64,000 nt of DNA from Agelaius tricolor (taxonomy: Eukaryota; Chordata; Aves; Passeriformes; Icteridae): the NCBI GenBank assembly GCA_023055355.1, contig JALJCS010000038.1, positions 3,472,001-3,536,000 on the forward strand, written 5' to 3'. This document shows positions 47,601 to 60,137 of this stretch, piece by piece. Both the position numbers and the translations under genes were made by a program. The notes beneath the pieces are model-generated. The model was not told where the DNA came from. It did not search any database and worked only from the letters and a program-made list of their open reading frames with translations. Position 1 is the first letter of the stretch, and every line of letters starts with the position of its first letter.

Positions 47601-50600
47601 TTTATGCAGGGAGCTCTCACTGCAGAGCTGCAGGGCATTCCCTGGCAGCACTGGCTGTCTCCTGGCAGTGGTTCTGCACTGATCCTGGCTGCTCCCTGTC
47701 TGCTTTAGGGAAAGCTGCAGAGAAGACACTGCTGCAGAAATCCGTGGTGAGCGACCGCCTGCAGCGCCTGCTCCAGCCAAAGCTGCTCAAGTGAGTTCAG
47801 CCCCCAAATCCCTTCTTCTCCTGCTGAGAACACTGCATGGCAAAGGAGAAGGGACATGTACAGATTTCCCCTTCCTCCAGCAAGTTCCTGTGTTGCTTGT
47901 GTTTGGAATTTTACAGCCATCTACTTCTTCCCCTTGGCACCGTGGTGTAACTTAAAATACTTGGTAGGGCTTGGAGCTGAAATTGTGATATGAGGCCTAA
48001 AGGTGTGGATTTCTGTGCTGGAGCTGGCACAGTCTATATGGCTGTTGCAGCAACCATTGGTTCTCTGTGTAAACACCAAAATGGTTTATCTGAAACCTGC
48101 TGTGGGTCAGGGTTTGCACTGAAGGGGCAAAAATATGGCAGTGAGTGTGCCTTGTGGGAAACCCTGGGGGAACAGTTTGGTGTGGAAATAAACCTGAAGG
48201 GAGGAATGAAACTGATGGGGAAGGTGTCTCTGCTGTACATCTCCTGATGCCATTGACCTCATTCCCATCTGTCCTCTTAAGTGGTGATAAAAATGTCTTT
48301 GAACAGGTTGAGTTATTGGAATCAGAAACTGGAGAAAATCAAGACTGAAACAGAAAAAGAGACCTTGGAAAAGCAAATCAAAGACTTGGAGCAAGAAATA
48401 GAGGCAATTAAGTAAGAAGTCTTTCTATGTTCTTGGTGAAGAATGAAATGTCTTAGAGTTTAGCTCTAAAAGTTCCCTCCTACTTCTAGATGGGTCATTG
48501 GTGTTGGGTTGTAAAAAATTAGGTGCTGTTGTGGCTCTGCAGCTCTCTCATCTCCACTGTTCTTTACTAAGAAATGTGTTTGGGTCTTGATACACAAAGT
48601 GCCTGCACCCAGTGTAGAGGTGCTGCTTTAAACGGTTCTTTAGCAACAAAGGAGCAAAGCTCTGATTTTTCCATAGTTTTGAGCTTTTGCTCATGAACAA
48701 ATATCAAGCAACATGTTTGGATATGGCATTAATTGTTTCTCCTGCTAATCTGAGTGTTCAGTTCTTTGGAAGTCAGGAACAGGTGGGAGGAATGAGAGGA
48801 GGCAGGATCAAGAAGACAAAGTGTTTCATTAACCATTTAATAAGATTCTTTCTTCCTCTTTGTACCTTCTGCTGTAGCCAACTCCCAGAAAGTGACTTAA
48901 TAGGAAACAGATTCGATGAGCATGACTGGGACAAAATCTCAAACATCCATGTGAGTTGGGGGATCAGCTGTTTTATTGCTTCTGATATCTGGGTCCTTCC
49001 TCTTGAGAATCTCTGATCTGGTTTGCATCCAATGTTTCCATCTTGCATTTCTCCAAGCTGACTGTTAAGTGATCTCAACTTGTTAAATTTGGTGATTTAA
49101 TTCTGGAAAACTTGGCAGTAAGACAGATCTGGAACACAAAATACTGATTTTCCTGTTTGTCCAGGTGTCTTAATCCCAGCTATGAGACTAAACATATTTT
49201 TGTTGGTTTTTTTTTTTTTAGTTTGATGGACAACGTAGCTCAGAAGAACTGAGGAAGTTTTGGCAAAACTGGGAACATCCAAGCATCAACAAAGAGGAAT
49301 GGACTGAGGAGGAGCTGGACAGGCTGAAGCAGATAGCTGCTGAGCACGACTGCCTGGACTGGCAGAGCATTGCCCAGGAGCTGGGGGTAAGGGCTGAGCT
49401 GGCAACTTGGTTCATTCTGGCTTTACTTTGCCTCTGGTCAGGTTTAAAAAACAATGTTAATACTAATTCAGTGTTAATTAGTGTTTTCTGAGGAGTGTCC
49501 AAGAACAGTATCAAGAAGGTTTGGTGCTTTAGCTTTTCCCTCTTGCTTTTTGTCTTCATAAATAACTAATTACCTGCTTCTCTCTGTTTTCCCTGTATTT
49601 AAGACAAACAGGACACCTTTCCAGTGCTTGCAGAAATACCAACTCTATAACAAAGATTTAAAAAGGAAAGAATGGACCAAGGAGGAGGATCAGATGCTTT
49701 TAGAGCTTGTTCAGGAGATGAGAGTGGGAAGCCATATCCCATACAAGAAAAGTAAGTGGCACACAAGTGACAAACCTTTCCTTCACCTGGAATGCTTCAC
49801 TCTCCCAGTCTCTTTTCCTTGGTGATCTCTGCCTTTCCTGTTTCATTATATCAGCAAGGACTTCATATCTCTTGGAACCTTTATCCATACTGGAAATCTG
49901 GCTGAAACTGGCAGAGCACCATTTTTAAAGAGATGAAAGTGCTGCTTATGGCAATCACTGCTTGCAACTGTTGTGCAGATAAAGGAAGAAGCATTAATTA
50001 CAACAGATTTAAATAAACCTTTTGATTTCCAGTTGCTTATTACATGGAAGGAAGAGATTCTGCTCAGCTGATTTACCGCTGGACGAAGAGTGTGGATCCC
50101 AGCTTGAAGAAAGGACCCTGGACACCAGAGGAAGATGCTGTAAGCTCCATTCTCTGGGCCTGGAATTGCAGGGTGGGAATGTTGGAGTGCTGAGGTGTGG
50201 CATGGCTGTAAATCTGAGTTTGAGGAGTGTGACACAGACCAAATGGGCACTCCACAGGTCAAGAGCACTTAGAAGCTCCTAAACAGTTTTGTCCAGAGAT
50301 TTGCACAGGAAACAAACAGAACTGCTGCTGTCTCAGGCCTGTTAGGGTTGATCCTGGTGAGGATTTCAGCTCTGGCTCTGCCTGCACACAGATGCTGATG
50401 GCTGCAGTTAAGAAGTACAAGGAGAAGGACTGGTACAAAATCCGGAGGGAAGTGCCGGGCAGGAGCGACGCCCAGTGCCGGGACCGGTGAGTTCAGGCCA
50501 GGGAACATTTTCCCTAAACTAGGGAGAGCTCTGACTGGGAATGCTGGGTTTGATCAGCCTTGGAGTGCAGGGATGGTCTGAGTTTTACAAGCAGGATTGA

Positions 50601-53600
50601 ATGATCCTGACTGTAATGTTTTCATTTGGAAGGTATTTAAAAGCATTGCACTGGGATGTAAAGAAAGGCAAGTGGAGCTTGGAGGAAGAGGAGCAGCTGA
50701 TTGAACTGGTTCAAAAGCATGGCCTGGGTAGGTGTTTCTGTGGCTTGATCTATAGAAATTTAGAGGTGTCATTGAGGTTTTCTCTTCTTTCATTGTAAGC
50801 CCTGCAGGCTCTGCTTTGTAGTGATGATTGCAACTTCTCTCTATTGTGTGTTGTGGGTATGAGCTCCATTCATTCAGTAACTCTGTCTCTTATCCAGGGA
50901 AATGTATAACACGTGTGGAATGGCTGCATTGAAAGGCCTGTTGCTCAGTTTGTGGCACAAATAAAAATGCTCTGCATCCTTTTCAGGTCGCTGGAGTAAA
51001 ATAGCTTCAGAGCTGCCCCATCGGACTGGTGCCCAGTGCCTGAGCAAGTGGACAGTCATGATTGGCTCTAAGGTATTGTGGGAATCCTGCCATGTCACAG
51101 CCCCATCTCTTCAATTAAGTTTCTCTAAACTAAAAGTGGAATCCTGTGAAATCAATTAAAAATTGACATTGATTTCACACAATCAAGGTTTTTGTTGTGG
51201 ATTTCAGAGTTTAATTTTTTGGTGGGTAAAGCAGCCTTTGTTCTGAAGGGCTGAGGTTAATTTGCTGTATATTTATATATTATCCAGAATCCTTTCCTGC
51301 CTTGAAATGCCTGTAAGAATGGGATATATGTAGGTTTTCATGTCTGTACCTCATGAGTTGCCAGTTTTGGTCCCAGGCACTCAAGAAATTCTGACTGCTT
51401 ATGACCATTTTGAAGATGGCCTTGTTTCCAAAATCTTGTTTCCTTTGAAAAAGGAAACTTCCTGATTTGAGAGAGTTGCAAGCCAGGGGTGAACACTGAC
51501 TAAAACTTGTGTGTGCTTTTTTTTTGATCAAGAAGAAAAGATCTGGGGCAACCAAACGGCGCCACGCTGAGGAGAGCTCCAGCCCCTCAGAGAGCAGCAG
51601 TGAGGAGGAGCTGGAGCTGGAGCTGGCAAACAACTCAGAGGAGGAGAAGGTGACCACGAGGAAGGAGAAGTTTGCAGTCCCCAGCATTGACCTGTGGATA
51701 CCAACAGGGACAGACAAACAGGAGGCAACCAGAGAGAGAAACCAGATCCAGTCCCTCCTCTCTGCTGCCAGGGCTGGCACAGGGAGCAGCTGCAGTGAGG
51801 TTCCAAGGGCAGGCTGTGATGGAGACAGAGCTGCTGATGAATCATCTGAGCTGAACACCGTGCTCATGGGCATTGCAAATGCCTGTTCCACAGATGTGCT
51901 GGTGAAGAATCCAGCAGAAGTGATGGCCAAGGTGAGCTGGGATGGGGGCTTGGATCAGAAGTTGGAAGGGAAGTGCAGCTGCCGCAGTAAGGGCAGGATG
52001 TGATGAGCAGATAACATCTTGCTGTTCATTCCCTTGTGGTGTTAAGTCAAAAAATGTGAAGATAATTACCCAGTAAATTCTGGTTTTTGGGTTTTTGGTA
52101 GATCCCTCACACAAAAGCTTCTGTGCAATAGGCATTTCGCAGAAATGATGTTGTGATGATGCACAGGGATTAAAAGGGAAGGTCTCCAGAGTTGATTTCA
52201 TTTAGTAAGATACCTTCAACAGCAGCAATGTTGAGAACTTGTACCTGCTGTGCAGATCCAGTGCAAATCATTTTTTTGAGGGACTTTCCCTTCTGTATTT
52301 TCTTGCGTTCTTTCATCTTCAGGCTTCCCAGTGTGGGAAACACGTGCTGCGGGTTAGCCTGGAGGAGGTGAGGACAATATTGAAGAACAACACGAGCTTC
52401 CAGAGGAAACTGGTGAGTGCCTCTTGTGTCTTGTCTGCTCTTGTGACGTGAGCACTGCCAGGCTGTGCTTAGTAGGAATTTATTTTTATATAATCACTGT
52501 AATCCCAAGAGCAAAAGCTCATAGCTTTTTGTCCTGACTGCCCTGTGAATGGTTTGTCCTGGGACTAATGGCAGAACCTTCCTAAGGGGAACTCTTAATT
52601 GTGTATTTTTTCATGCACGGCAATTCAAGATGCTGAGACCTGCCAGGCTTTTAGCCACGCCCCCTGGAGAGGCTGCAGCTGTTGGCCAGGATGCCCAGGG
52701 GCTGCAGGAGCTGCCCAGGAGAGCTTGGCGCTGGAACAGGGAGCACTGGAGGAGGCTGAACCTGGACAGGAAGCTGCTGATGGCAGTGACCCCCTGGGTG
52801 GGCAATGTGCTGCTGCCCCGCACCCTGCGGGCTGGCAGGATGGCTTTCCACCACACAAAAGGTACTGGGGACCCATCCTACCTTTGTCCCTATCTTCTGA
52901 TGTCTTCTGAGTGATTTCCCAGCTGATTTTGATGTTGGATTTCTTGCCAGCTGCTGCTATTCATGAGAAGGTTAAGTCAGTGAGTCTCACCAGCACTCCC
53001 CTGTTTGCACTGCTCATTCAGGTAAGTTTTACTGTCTTAATAGCATTACCTGCTTTCAAACAGGGGGAGTCTTTATTTCTCAGTATTTGAGGCTTAAATA
53101 AGTGGTTTTACTTTGTTTCTTAAACAAATAATCTAATTATTGGACTAATCTGCCCTCATGGTTTGCATAAGGAGTTTCTTAAATAAGTCCCGCATCCGAA
53201 GTCTGGTCCTGCCAGGGCTTTTCCTGTAAGTGTAAAATATCCCCAGAATCTTGCATGTGGAGCATGTCCCATCTATCTTGCTTTGTCACTGGCCCCACCA
53301 ATACATTTTTGTTCTCATTTGAATGTTAATGAAGCTCTCACCTTGCAGCTCCTCCAGATTGATACCAAGGGCTGTATGAGGATTATTAAGGAGAGGAACC
53401 TGAGGCACTTGGAGCTGCCTAAGGCCAATGCAAAGAGCCCTCAGCAGGTATTGTGGTTTTAAGCTTTCCCCAATGAAATCTTGACTAAAATAAGCACTTT
53501 AATTGTGTGGCCACACAGTTTATGTGTGTGTTAGCTGTTTTGGTTCAGAGGCAGAATAAAATGCTGGCTGTATGGCCATTTGTTCAGGAGGTGGCAGATG

Positions 53601-56600
53601 TGGGTTTGATTCACATCTGTGCTGTTTCAATCATCTTTAAATCTATCAGAAGTATAATTTATTATGTTGTTTTTTTTTTATTTTTTACAGGCTTCCCAAA
53701 ATACAGAGACTTCATCAGGTACCTACCAGAACATTTATTTTTGTGATGTACAAGAGAACTTTCACATAATTCATCACTGTTACATTAATAACCAGTTTAA
53801 CTGAAGGAGAACTTTGGGGGACAAACCTGCATTGTCATGCTCATTTTTGTTAGCTCTTTGATCTTTAAGCATGTTCCCCTTTGGTAAGGACTGGAAAAAA
53901 CTCTGGAGGGCTGGGGAACCAGTGGCTCTGGGTTCAGTGGGGTGTTAGGGTGCATTCCTGGCCCATCTCTGATTTCTGGGGGCAGTTACCCCTTGTTCAG
54001 TTGTTGGGATGTGGCTGGATTAAATCAGGACTGTAGTGTTGTAGGAATTCTCACAAACAGGAATTTTGCCACATTCCTTGATGTTTAATGAGAAATGGCT
54101 TTTGGAAATACTGTTCATTCATTGTCATTTTATCCTCTGCAGGCAACTCATCCCAAGCTTGTTCTCAGAGGAATTCCCAACAGGGCATCCCCAGGAGTGC
54201 TGTCAGGAGATCTCCTGCCTTGAGAGCACGGGCCAGCCCCTCTGGTGCCTTGGAGAGCTGTGCCCCAGCTGTGCAGGGAGCTCCCCCAGCCCAGGGCCAA
54301 AGGCAGAGGGTGAAAACTGTCTCAGAATTGCTGCAAGAGAAGCGTTGGAGGAAGTCCCAGGCCAAGGCAGCCATGCAGAGGACAGTGCTGGTTGCCCCAC
54401 AGGTGCTGGTTTCAGGGCCTTTGATAATCCAGCACCCAGCACAGCAAATCATTCCCTCTGCACAAGCAGAGAGCACACCTGCAGCAGCTGCTGGGACAGA
54501 CAGCCAAGTACAGGGTTCACCAAGGACTTCTGCTGCAGGTTCTGCTCCTGTGCCTGAAAACCATTCCTCTGCAGTGCCAGAAACTGGGGAGAGCCCTGGC
54601 TGCTCACAGGGGACAGATCTACAGTCAAGTAAGGACCTAAGAAAGGAAGCTCTGGGAAGCAGCTCTGAAGGAAGGGTTTCTCCAGGTGTGAGTCCAGCTG
54701 CAGCAGAGAAGGCCCCAGACCAGGGAGGGTGCAATGGTCAGGTCACAGCCAGTAGCTCAGCTTCAGCAGTGTTGCCAAACCAGGCTTTTGTGCCTCCCCA
54801 GATCACAGTGGTGGCTCTTGGCCTGGAGTCTGGCACCAATAAATTGTCCCTTTCCACAGCAGTCACCAGTGAGCTGGAGAGTAACGGGCCCCAGCAGAGG
54901 CCAGTCAGCCTGCTGCCTGCTCTGGTCACTCCACAAGCTGCTTCTCCTGTCATTCCCAGCAGCATCCTGCCCTTCAGGTGGGTTGTAACCCCCCAGGGTC
55001 TGCTCCCCAGCACTGTGCAGGCTGTGGTGGGTGTTCCCCAGGGAATGCCAGCTGCTCCTGGGGCATGCCCGGGTCAGACAGCTGTGACTTCCAATGGCAG
55101 TGTCTCTGCCTTGGGAGGGACTCCTGTACCAGCTGAAGCAAATCCACCTCACCCCAGCAGTGCAGAGCCAAAAGGGCTGAGTTCCCAGCTGGCAGGAGTT
55201 CCTTTGGCAAAGGCAGCTGGCCAGTGCACAAATCTCTTACCTGTGACCTCAGTGGGTGCTGGATGCACCACATGCAGCGTTTCTGCTGTAACCCCTGCGT
55301 GTTCAGATGGCTCCTCCACGGCTCCAGACTCCTCTGCAGCTCCAGCTGCCCCTCCAGCTGCCAGCCCAGCCCTGTGGGCCATGCTGCTGCCCCAGACACA
55401 GCCCCCTGCCAGCACTCAGGGCTCTGACACCCAGCCTGTGCCCAGTCTCACCAGCTTGGGAAGGAGCAGTGACTCCATCACACCAAACGGATCATCCTCC
55501 AACCCAGGCAGCAGCAGGAGAGGGGCTGTGCTCTCACCAGGAGCTGCAGCTCCTCACAGCAGTGTCCCAGGGAGCTCTGCCTGCTCTGGTGCCCAGAGGA
55601 ACAGACCCATTGCCTCCAAACCACCGAGCACTGATGTCCCTCCCCAGCCAAGCACCTCCCATGCACAGAAGAATCTCCTTGACTTCAGCCTGATCTCCCT
55701 GGAGGACCAGGGGCTGGTGAAGGAGTGGCTGAGTGGGAAACAAGGGGTTCAGGTGCCACCACTGCAGACCAGGCTGCCTTATCTGCCACCTTTCCTCTGC
55801 AGCATAAAAACCCTCTCAAGGCTCCTTCTGCAGAAAGCAGCTCTGGAGGTGCAAGCAGCCTCTCTTCTGCCCTCTGAGGCCAGCGGGGATGGGGGCACTG
55901 GGGATCTTTTCCACGCTATTGGAGAACTGGTGCAGCAGAAACTGGGTGATAACCCTGCTTACCTCCTGCTGAAAGCCAGATTCCTGGCAGCCTTCACACT
56001 CCCAGCTGTCCTGGCAACTCTGTCTCCTCCCAGAGTGACAACAACTGTGTCAGCCGGGAAGCAACTCGAGGAGAGTGATGAGGAGGAGTGGCAGAGTGAG
56101 AACCAAGTGTGTAAGGAAGAGAGCTGTGGTGGGAATGAATTAACAGGAGTACAGGAGGACTGGAGACTTGGGGATGAGCCTGGAGATGAAGATGCTGATT
56201 TACTAAATCAGGTAAAACAGATTCCAGGGACAACAAGCAGAAAATTACTGCCAGATAAATATTGCACTGGAATCCAGGGGGAGGCCCCCACTGTTCTTAA
56301 GTGTAGCAGAAATTTGGTCTTTTTGAATAAACACAGTTCTGCAGCTGCTGAAAAGAAAAGCTCTGCAGCTCAGCTGGGCAGGTAAAATCCCATGGTTTAT
56401 GTAGCACCTTAAACTTGCCATGACAGTTCCCAGAACTGGGTATCAAAGCTCCTTTTCCCTTTCTCTTTATAATCTGCTCTTGCCTTTTTTGAAGTCAGGC
56501 CTTTGTTTTTACTCTGTAAACTGACGTTTTGTGCCTTCTCTGGTAATGGAATGTTGTCACTGGTAATGGAATGTTGTCCCATGCATCATGAAAGATTGTT

Positions 56601-56814
56601 TTAGAAATCTTGCTGAGCTCCCTAAATCAGGAAGGTGGCTGAAGGGGTTGTTTGTAATTCTCATGGTGCTGATCATCTTCTGCTTCTGTTGCAGGACATG
56701 GGGGCTGAGGAGGGCCCTGCTCAGGCTGCCCTGGGCTCCTGCACTGATGGGGCTGATGCCAGAGCTCCCCAAAGCAGGAGGAGTGCCCGCTTCAGGAAGA
56801 GGAGGAGGACATGA
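44661..56814 (+). CDS. SNAPC4: SNAPC4 (SNAP190), DNA-binding subunit of the snRNA activating complex
   Basis: SNAPC4 is the largest SNAPc subunit and binds the proximal sequence element of snRNA promoters for RNA polymerases II and III. Exons: 44661-44826, 45465-45508, 45785-45946, 46314-46439, 47119-47197, 47709-47790, 48307-48411, 48878-48950, 49222-49386, 49604-49751, 50033-50139, 50392-50486, 50633-50727, 50987-51072, 51533-51931, 52323-52412, 52630-52861, 52951-53021, 53349-53447, 53691-53718, 54143-56211, 56695-56814, giving 1546 aa (human 1469). An acidic N-terminus and KSVVSDRLQRLLQPKLLK precede four and a half Myb repeats (about 270-511; KRKEWTKEED, KKGPWTPEED, GRSDAQCRDRY, RTGAQCLSKW). 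Conserved later blocks are LLMAVTPWVGNVLLP, TVSELLQEKRW and NPAYLLLKARFLAAFTLP. The C-terminus is basic (RFRKRRRT). Confidence 0.96.
45042..45130. repeat. 44-bp GC-rich tandem duplication in SNAPC4 intron 1
   Basis: Two copies of a unit beginning GCTGCGGCTCCGGGACCCC and ending CCGCAGCCTGTGCCACCCCC (about 45042-45085 and 45086-45130), differing by a base or two. A further partial unit (GGTCCTGCGGGCGCTGC) sits on each side. Confidence 0.88.
54143..56211 (+). CDS. SNAPC4: SNAPC4 large exon 21, low-complexity C-terminal half
   Basis: A 2069-nt exon encodes about 690 residues rich in Ala, Pro, Ser, Gly and Gln, with little predicted order. Islands conserved with the human protein are TVSELLQEKRW, FRWVVTPQGLLP, LVKEWLSGKQGVQVP, TRLPYLPPFLCS, NPAYLLLKARFLAAFTLP and an acidic tail. 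The last of these groups overlaps the region known in SNAP190 to contact other SNAPc subunits. Reading on past the donor at 56211 stays open for another 57 codons, so intron retention would give a different C-terminus. Confidence 0.92.
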
Positions 56815-57060
56815 GAAGGAGATGTGTTAGTAGCTCCTCAGTGGTTTGCACATCTTGCTGAGAAGCTGAACCACGTTTGTCTGTGGTTCAGCTCAGGCAG
56901 TGACTCATGACCCCAGGAAAGGACTGAAATGATCTCTGCTCTTGTTCCCTGAGGACACAGAGTTCTGCAGTCACCATCAAGCACAGCCTAAGGCTGATAA
57001 TATTTGGGGCAGAGGGAAAGTTGATGTGTCTACAATAAAATTATATATAAACTCATGAAA
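56815..57060 (+). other. SNAPC4: SNAPC4 3' UTR with poly(A) signal
   Basis: A short untranslated region ending at AATAAA 57034-57039 (TACAATAAAATT). Confidence 0.8.
57034..57039 (+). terminator. SNAPC4: Poly(A) signal of SNAPC4
   Basis: The first canonical AATAAA after the stop codon, 220 bases downstream. Confidence 0.8.
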
Positions 57061-60000
57061 TTCAAACATTTGGCAGCCTTTTAGTTCATGCCCTGAGCCC
57101 TACTTAGTATGCACCTGGTTGGTAGCACTCTACAGGCTTGACAGTATAGTTTTTCTTTAATACTTCATTTTTGAGCAGCTTGGTGGAGTTTGGGGTTTAT
57201 TTCCCCCATTTGGCTTCATTTCTATGCAGTTCTAACAGATCACCTTCTGCAGGGTACAAATGGGTGATGTCCTGATGCCTGCTGAGGCTTTTGGTGCACT
57301 GGATGGAATGGACATGAGCAGTGTTTGATTCACATGGTTGTCAGATGAGACTGGTTGGAGATTTTTTTTTTTTTTTCTTGAAAATTCATTTTAGGAACTC
57401 CAAAAGGGCAAGTTCCCTGTAAAAATGTGTGACTGATAGGAGCTGTTTGTGCTTTGTTACAGGGGTCATGGAATGAGCTCTGCCTTCCTGCATGGCAGGA
57501 GAGAATCTTTGCACTGTTCACCTTTACCACTTCCAGTGCTGACTGGATGGACCTGGGGAAGAGGAAAATGCTGGATTGATTTTCCCATCCCTCAACAAAA
57601 TCCGCATCTGTAGGCAAGGTTTAAAAATGATGGAAACTGGCTGGAGGGAAATCTTTCAGGCATAGACACTGCTCTTTCAAACTCCCACCTGCCATAGATT
57701 CTGAGGGGGAATATTGCTGGAAATGTGGGGAAACAAGCAATGGTGGTTATTTATTTCCTTCTTGTGTTGTTTATGTGAATGCTTATCCATGTTCAGAATA
57801 TGTTAATTGGGTGGTTTTTAGTGCTGTGACAGTGGCTTTGCTTGGTAACTGACTGAATACTGTGGAATAAGCAGCAGATTAATTTTGTATCAAAATGACT
57901 CTTAAGTATTTGTTGAAATACAGATGTTTTATTTTTCACACTTAAAAATTACTGATGTGTTCTGTGTGGGTTTTTTTTTTTTCCTGGTAAATAGTGCTTT
58001 TAATAATGTGTGTATGAGAGTGATTGCTAATGAGAAAAATGAAGTTTTCAGGCTGCATGAAAACCAGGGGAAATGAATATTCATGTGCCTAAAACTGCAG
58101 GATTGAATTAGGATTCTTCCTTGATTCTTCCACAGCCTGCCCTGTACAGACATCACAAATCACTTTAAAAAAACTTGTTTCTTCATTTATAACCCAGCAA
58201 TTTCTGTCTCACAGAGAGGTGCAAGGTTAGCTGAGGCAAAGCTGATAAAATCTAGAGGGAAAGTGCTGTGAAAGCTTCATTGCACTGCACTGACTGAACT
58301 CCCCTGAATGCGGTGGGGAGTTGAGAGTTTGAGCTTTTCCACCAGGGCTCTTCAGGCAGAGCTGGGGGCAGAGGGGCACTGGCTGCCAGTGTTGCTGTAA
58401 TTTGGTGTCCAGACTTTATGGAGCAAAAGGAATGACTGTGGAAGGCTCTCCTCTTGCAGTGTACTCTGTTTTCCATAAGCCACTACAGATAGCAGTTTTC
58501 CAGGAAATTCAGCTGTGGCAGAGTTGTGGGTGCTGTGCCCAGGCTGTTACAGTGAGACACTGCTGGGAAAGGTGAGCTGGGCTCTAAATGATTGTTGGCC
58601 TTTGCAAATGCTGCTGAAAAGATGCCCTTGTCATTTATTTGTGGGGAAACTGCGTAAGCAGCAGCTGGCTTTGTCCTTTTTCAAGATTAAATTGATTTGT
58701 CACTAGAATAACACCTCCCCAGGCTAAACTGGTCAATTAACAAACAGACACACTGATTACCTCCAGCAAGGGCACAGCTGACACAGGTACTGCATCTTTT
58801 TTTAGTGTAAAGCTAATTTCATGACAAGAAACACAGGCTGGAAGAATCTCTGAGCATCTCTGCCCTACTCCTAATGATAAGATGGAAAAACTCTCCATAA
58901 ACTTAGAAAGCAGAACAAAGAGGGGAGTGGGAAGCTAACGGGAACATGTGTCATGCTGCCATGGCATCAGAGCCTGTGTGCTCTCCAGGCTTTCTTTAAA
59001 AAACACTGAGTGAGTTCTGAGTTCAGCGCCAGGGCTGTGGCAAGGGGGGGAGGCAGGCTCAGGTCTTCTGGTGATGCTCAGCATCATCACAATGGCATTA
59101 TCAGCATTATCAGCATTATCACATAACCCATGGCCACAGCCTGCCATTTGGGAATCAGGGGGGATGTTCCTTGCTTTGCCAGGACTTCATTCCCTTTCTT
59201 GTCATAATTGTGCTGGAAGTTTAATCCAAAATGAGAGGCATCAATATAGAAATCACCCTTTTCAGCTCAAGAGACTTCTGTCTAAATGAAGGGTGAGTTC
59301 TTGCTGCCACCTGTTTTCCTGGAGAAGATGATAACAGCTGGAAAGCCTTTGAAGAGCCTCTTCCTTCTTATTTTGTGGCTTGTTTTGTCCCCTGCAATCA
59401 GCTGCACACACCTCTATGGCTGTGGCTTTCATTCTTTTTAGTCTTTCTGACCCACTGCACAGGGAAACTTTCTGGAGCCCAGGAGGTCCTTCAGTGGGAC
59501 AGATTACAAAACAAACCCAGAATTAATCTAAAATCACTGCTTATGTGTTGCTGCTGACTCACAATGCCACTACCATCTTTCTCCTCCCCCAACATCCATT
59601 CTGGCTTCTGCTTTTTTTATTTATCTCTCTTTTTCTTTTCCTTCCCTTTCCTGTCTTAGGGTATAGCTGAGTAGTTTCCCCTTTTTCTCAAACCAGTTTT
59701 GTTCCTGGAGTTATCTTTTTTCTACTCAGAATACAGAGGGAGGCTGCATCCAAGACAGATTTTCTCAGAGCCAGGACACAAGAAGAGAATCAAGGAAGCT
59801 TTTGTGACTGCAGAGGTGGAGGTTGGTGATACAGAATGGCTGACATTAACAGGGAATTAAAGTTTATTTCACAGCTCTGTGGGTGATAGATTTGGTGTCT
59901 GTGTGGTCAGACAGAACACAGGGATCTCCCATGCTGGGAGGTGGAGAAGGAAGAGTGAGCTGCTCGTAAAGCAGAGGCAACAGCTCATTAGGACACTTCT

Positions 60001-60098
60001 GCCTTCTCAGTCTTGACGTCCTTGGTTTCACCACCACTGCCACACTGCTCCAAGAGCCTCAGGGGCTGCTTGGGGTTTTTTTGGTGTTTTTTTTCCAG
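57061..60098. other. SNAPC4-CARD9 intergenic region and CARD9 5' end
   Basis: About 3 kb without a recognisable coding exon. The CARD9 promoter and any noncoding first exon must lie here or be part of it, but I cannot place them: no CpG island and no clear TATA box are seen. A small tandem of ATTATCAGC (three units) lies at 59097-59120, and a T-run at 57362-57377. No transposon is obvious. Confidence 0.5.
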
Positions 60099-60137
60099 AC
60101 AAGACAACGCTGCTCACTGATTGCCCTCACTGCTGAC

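Noticed and set aside
48687..49016. Open frame extending across SNAPC4 intron 7 into exon 8
   Set aside because: Only 48878-48950 is supported by splice sites and similarity; the upstream part is intronic.
59950..60060. Short minus-strand open frame ending ...GGETKDVKTEKAEVS, resembling the tail of a lysine-rich protein
   Set aside because: It has no polypyrimidine tract or good acceptor before it on the minus strand, no start, and no family I can name. It is most likely chance.
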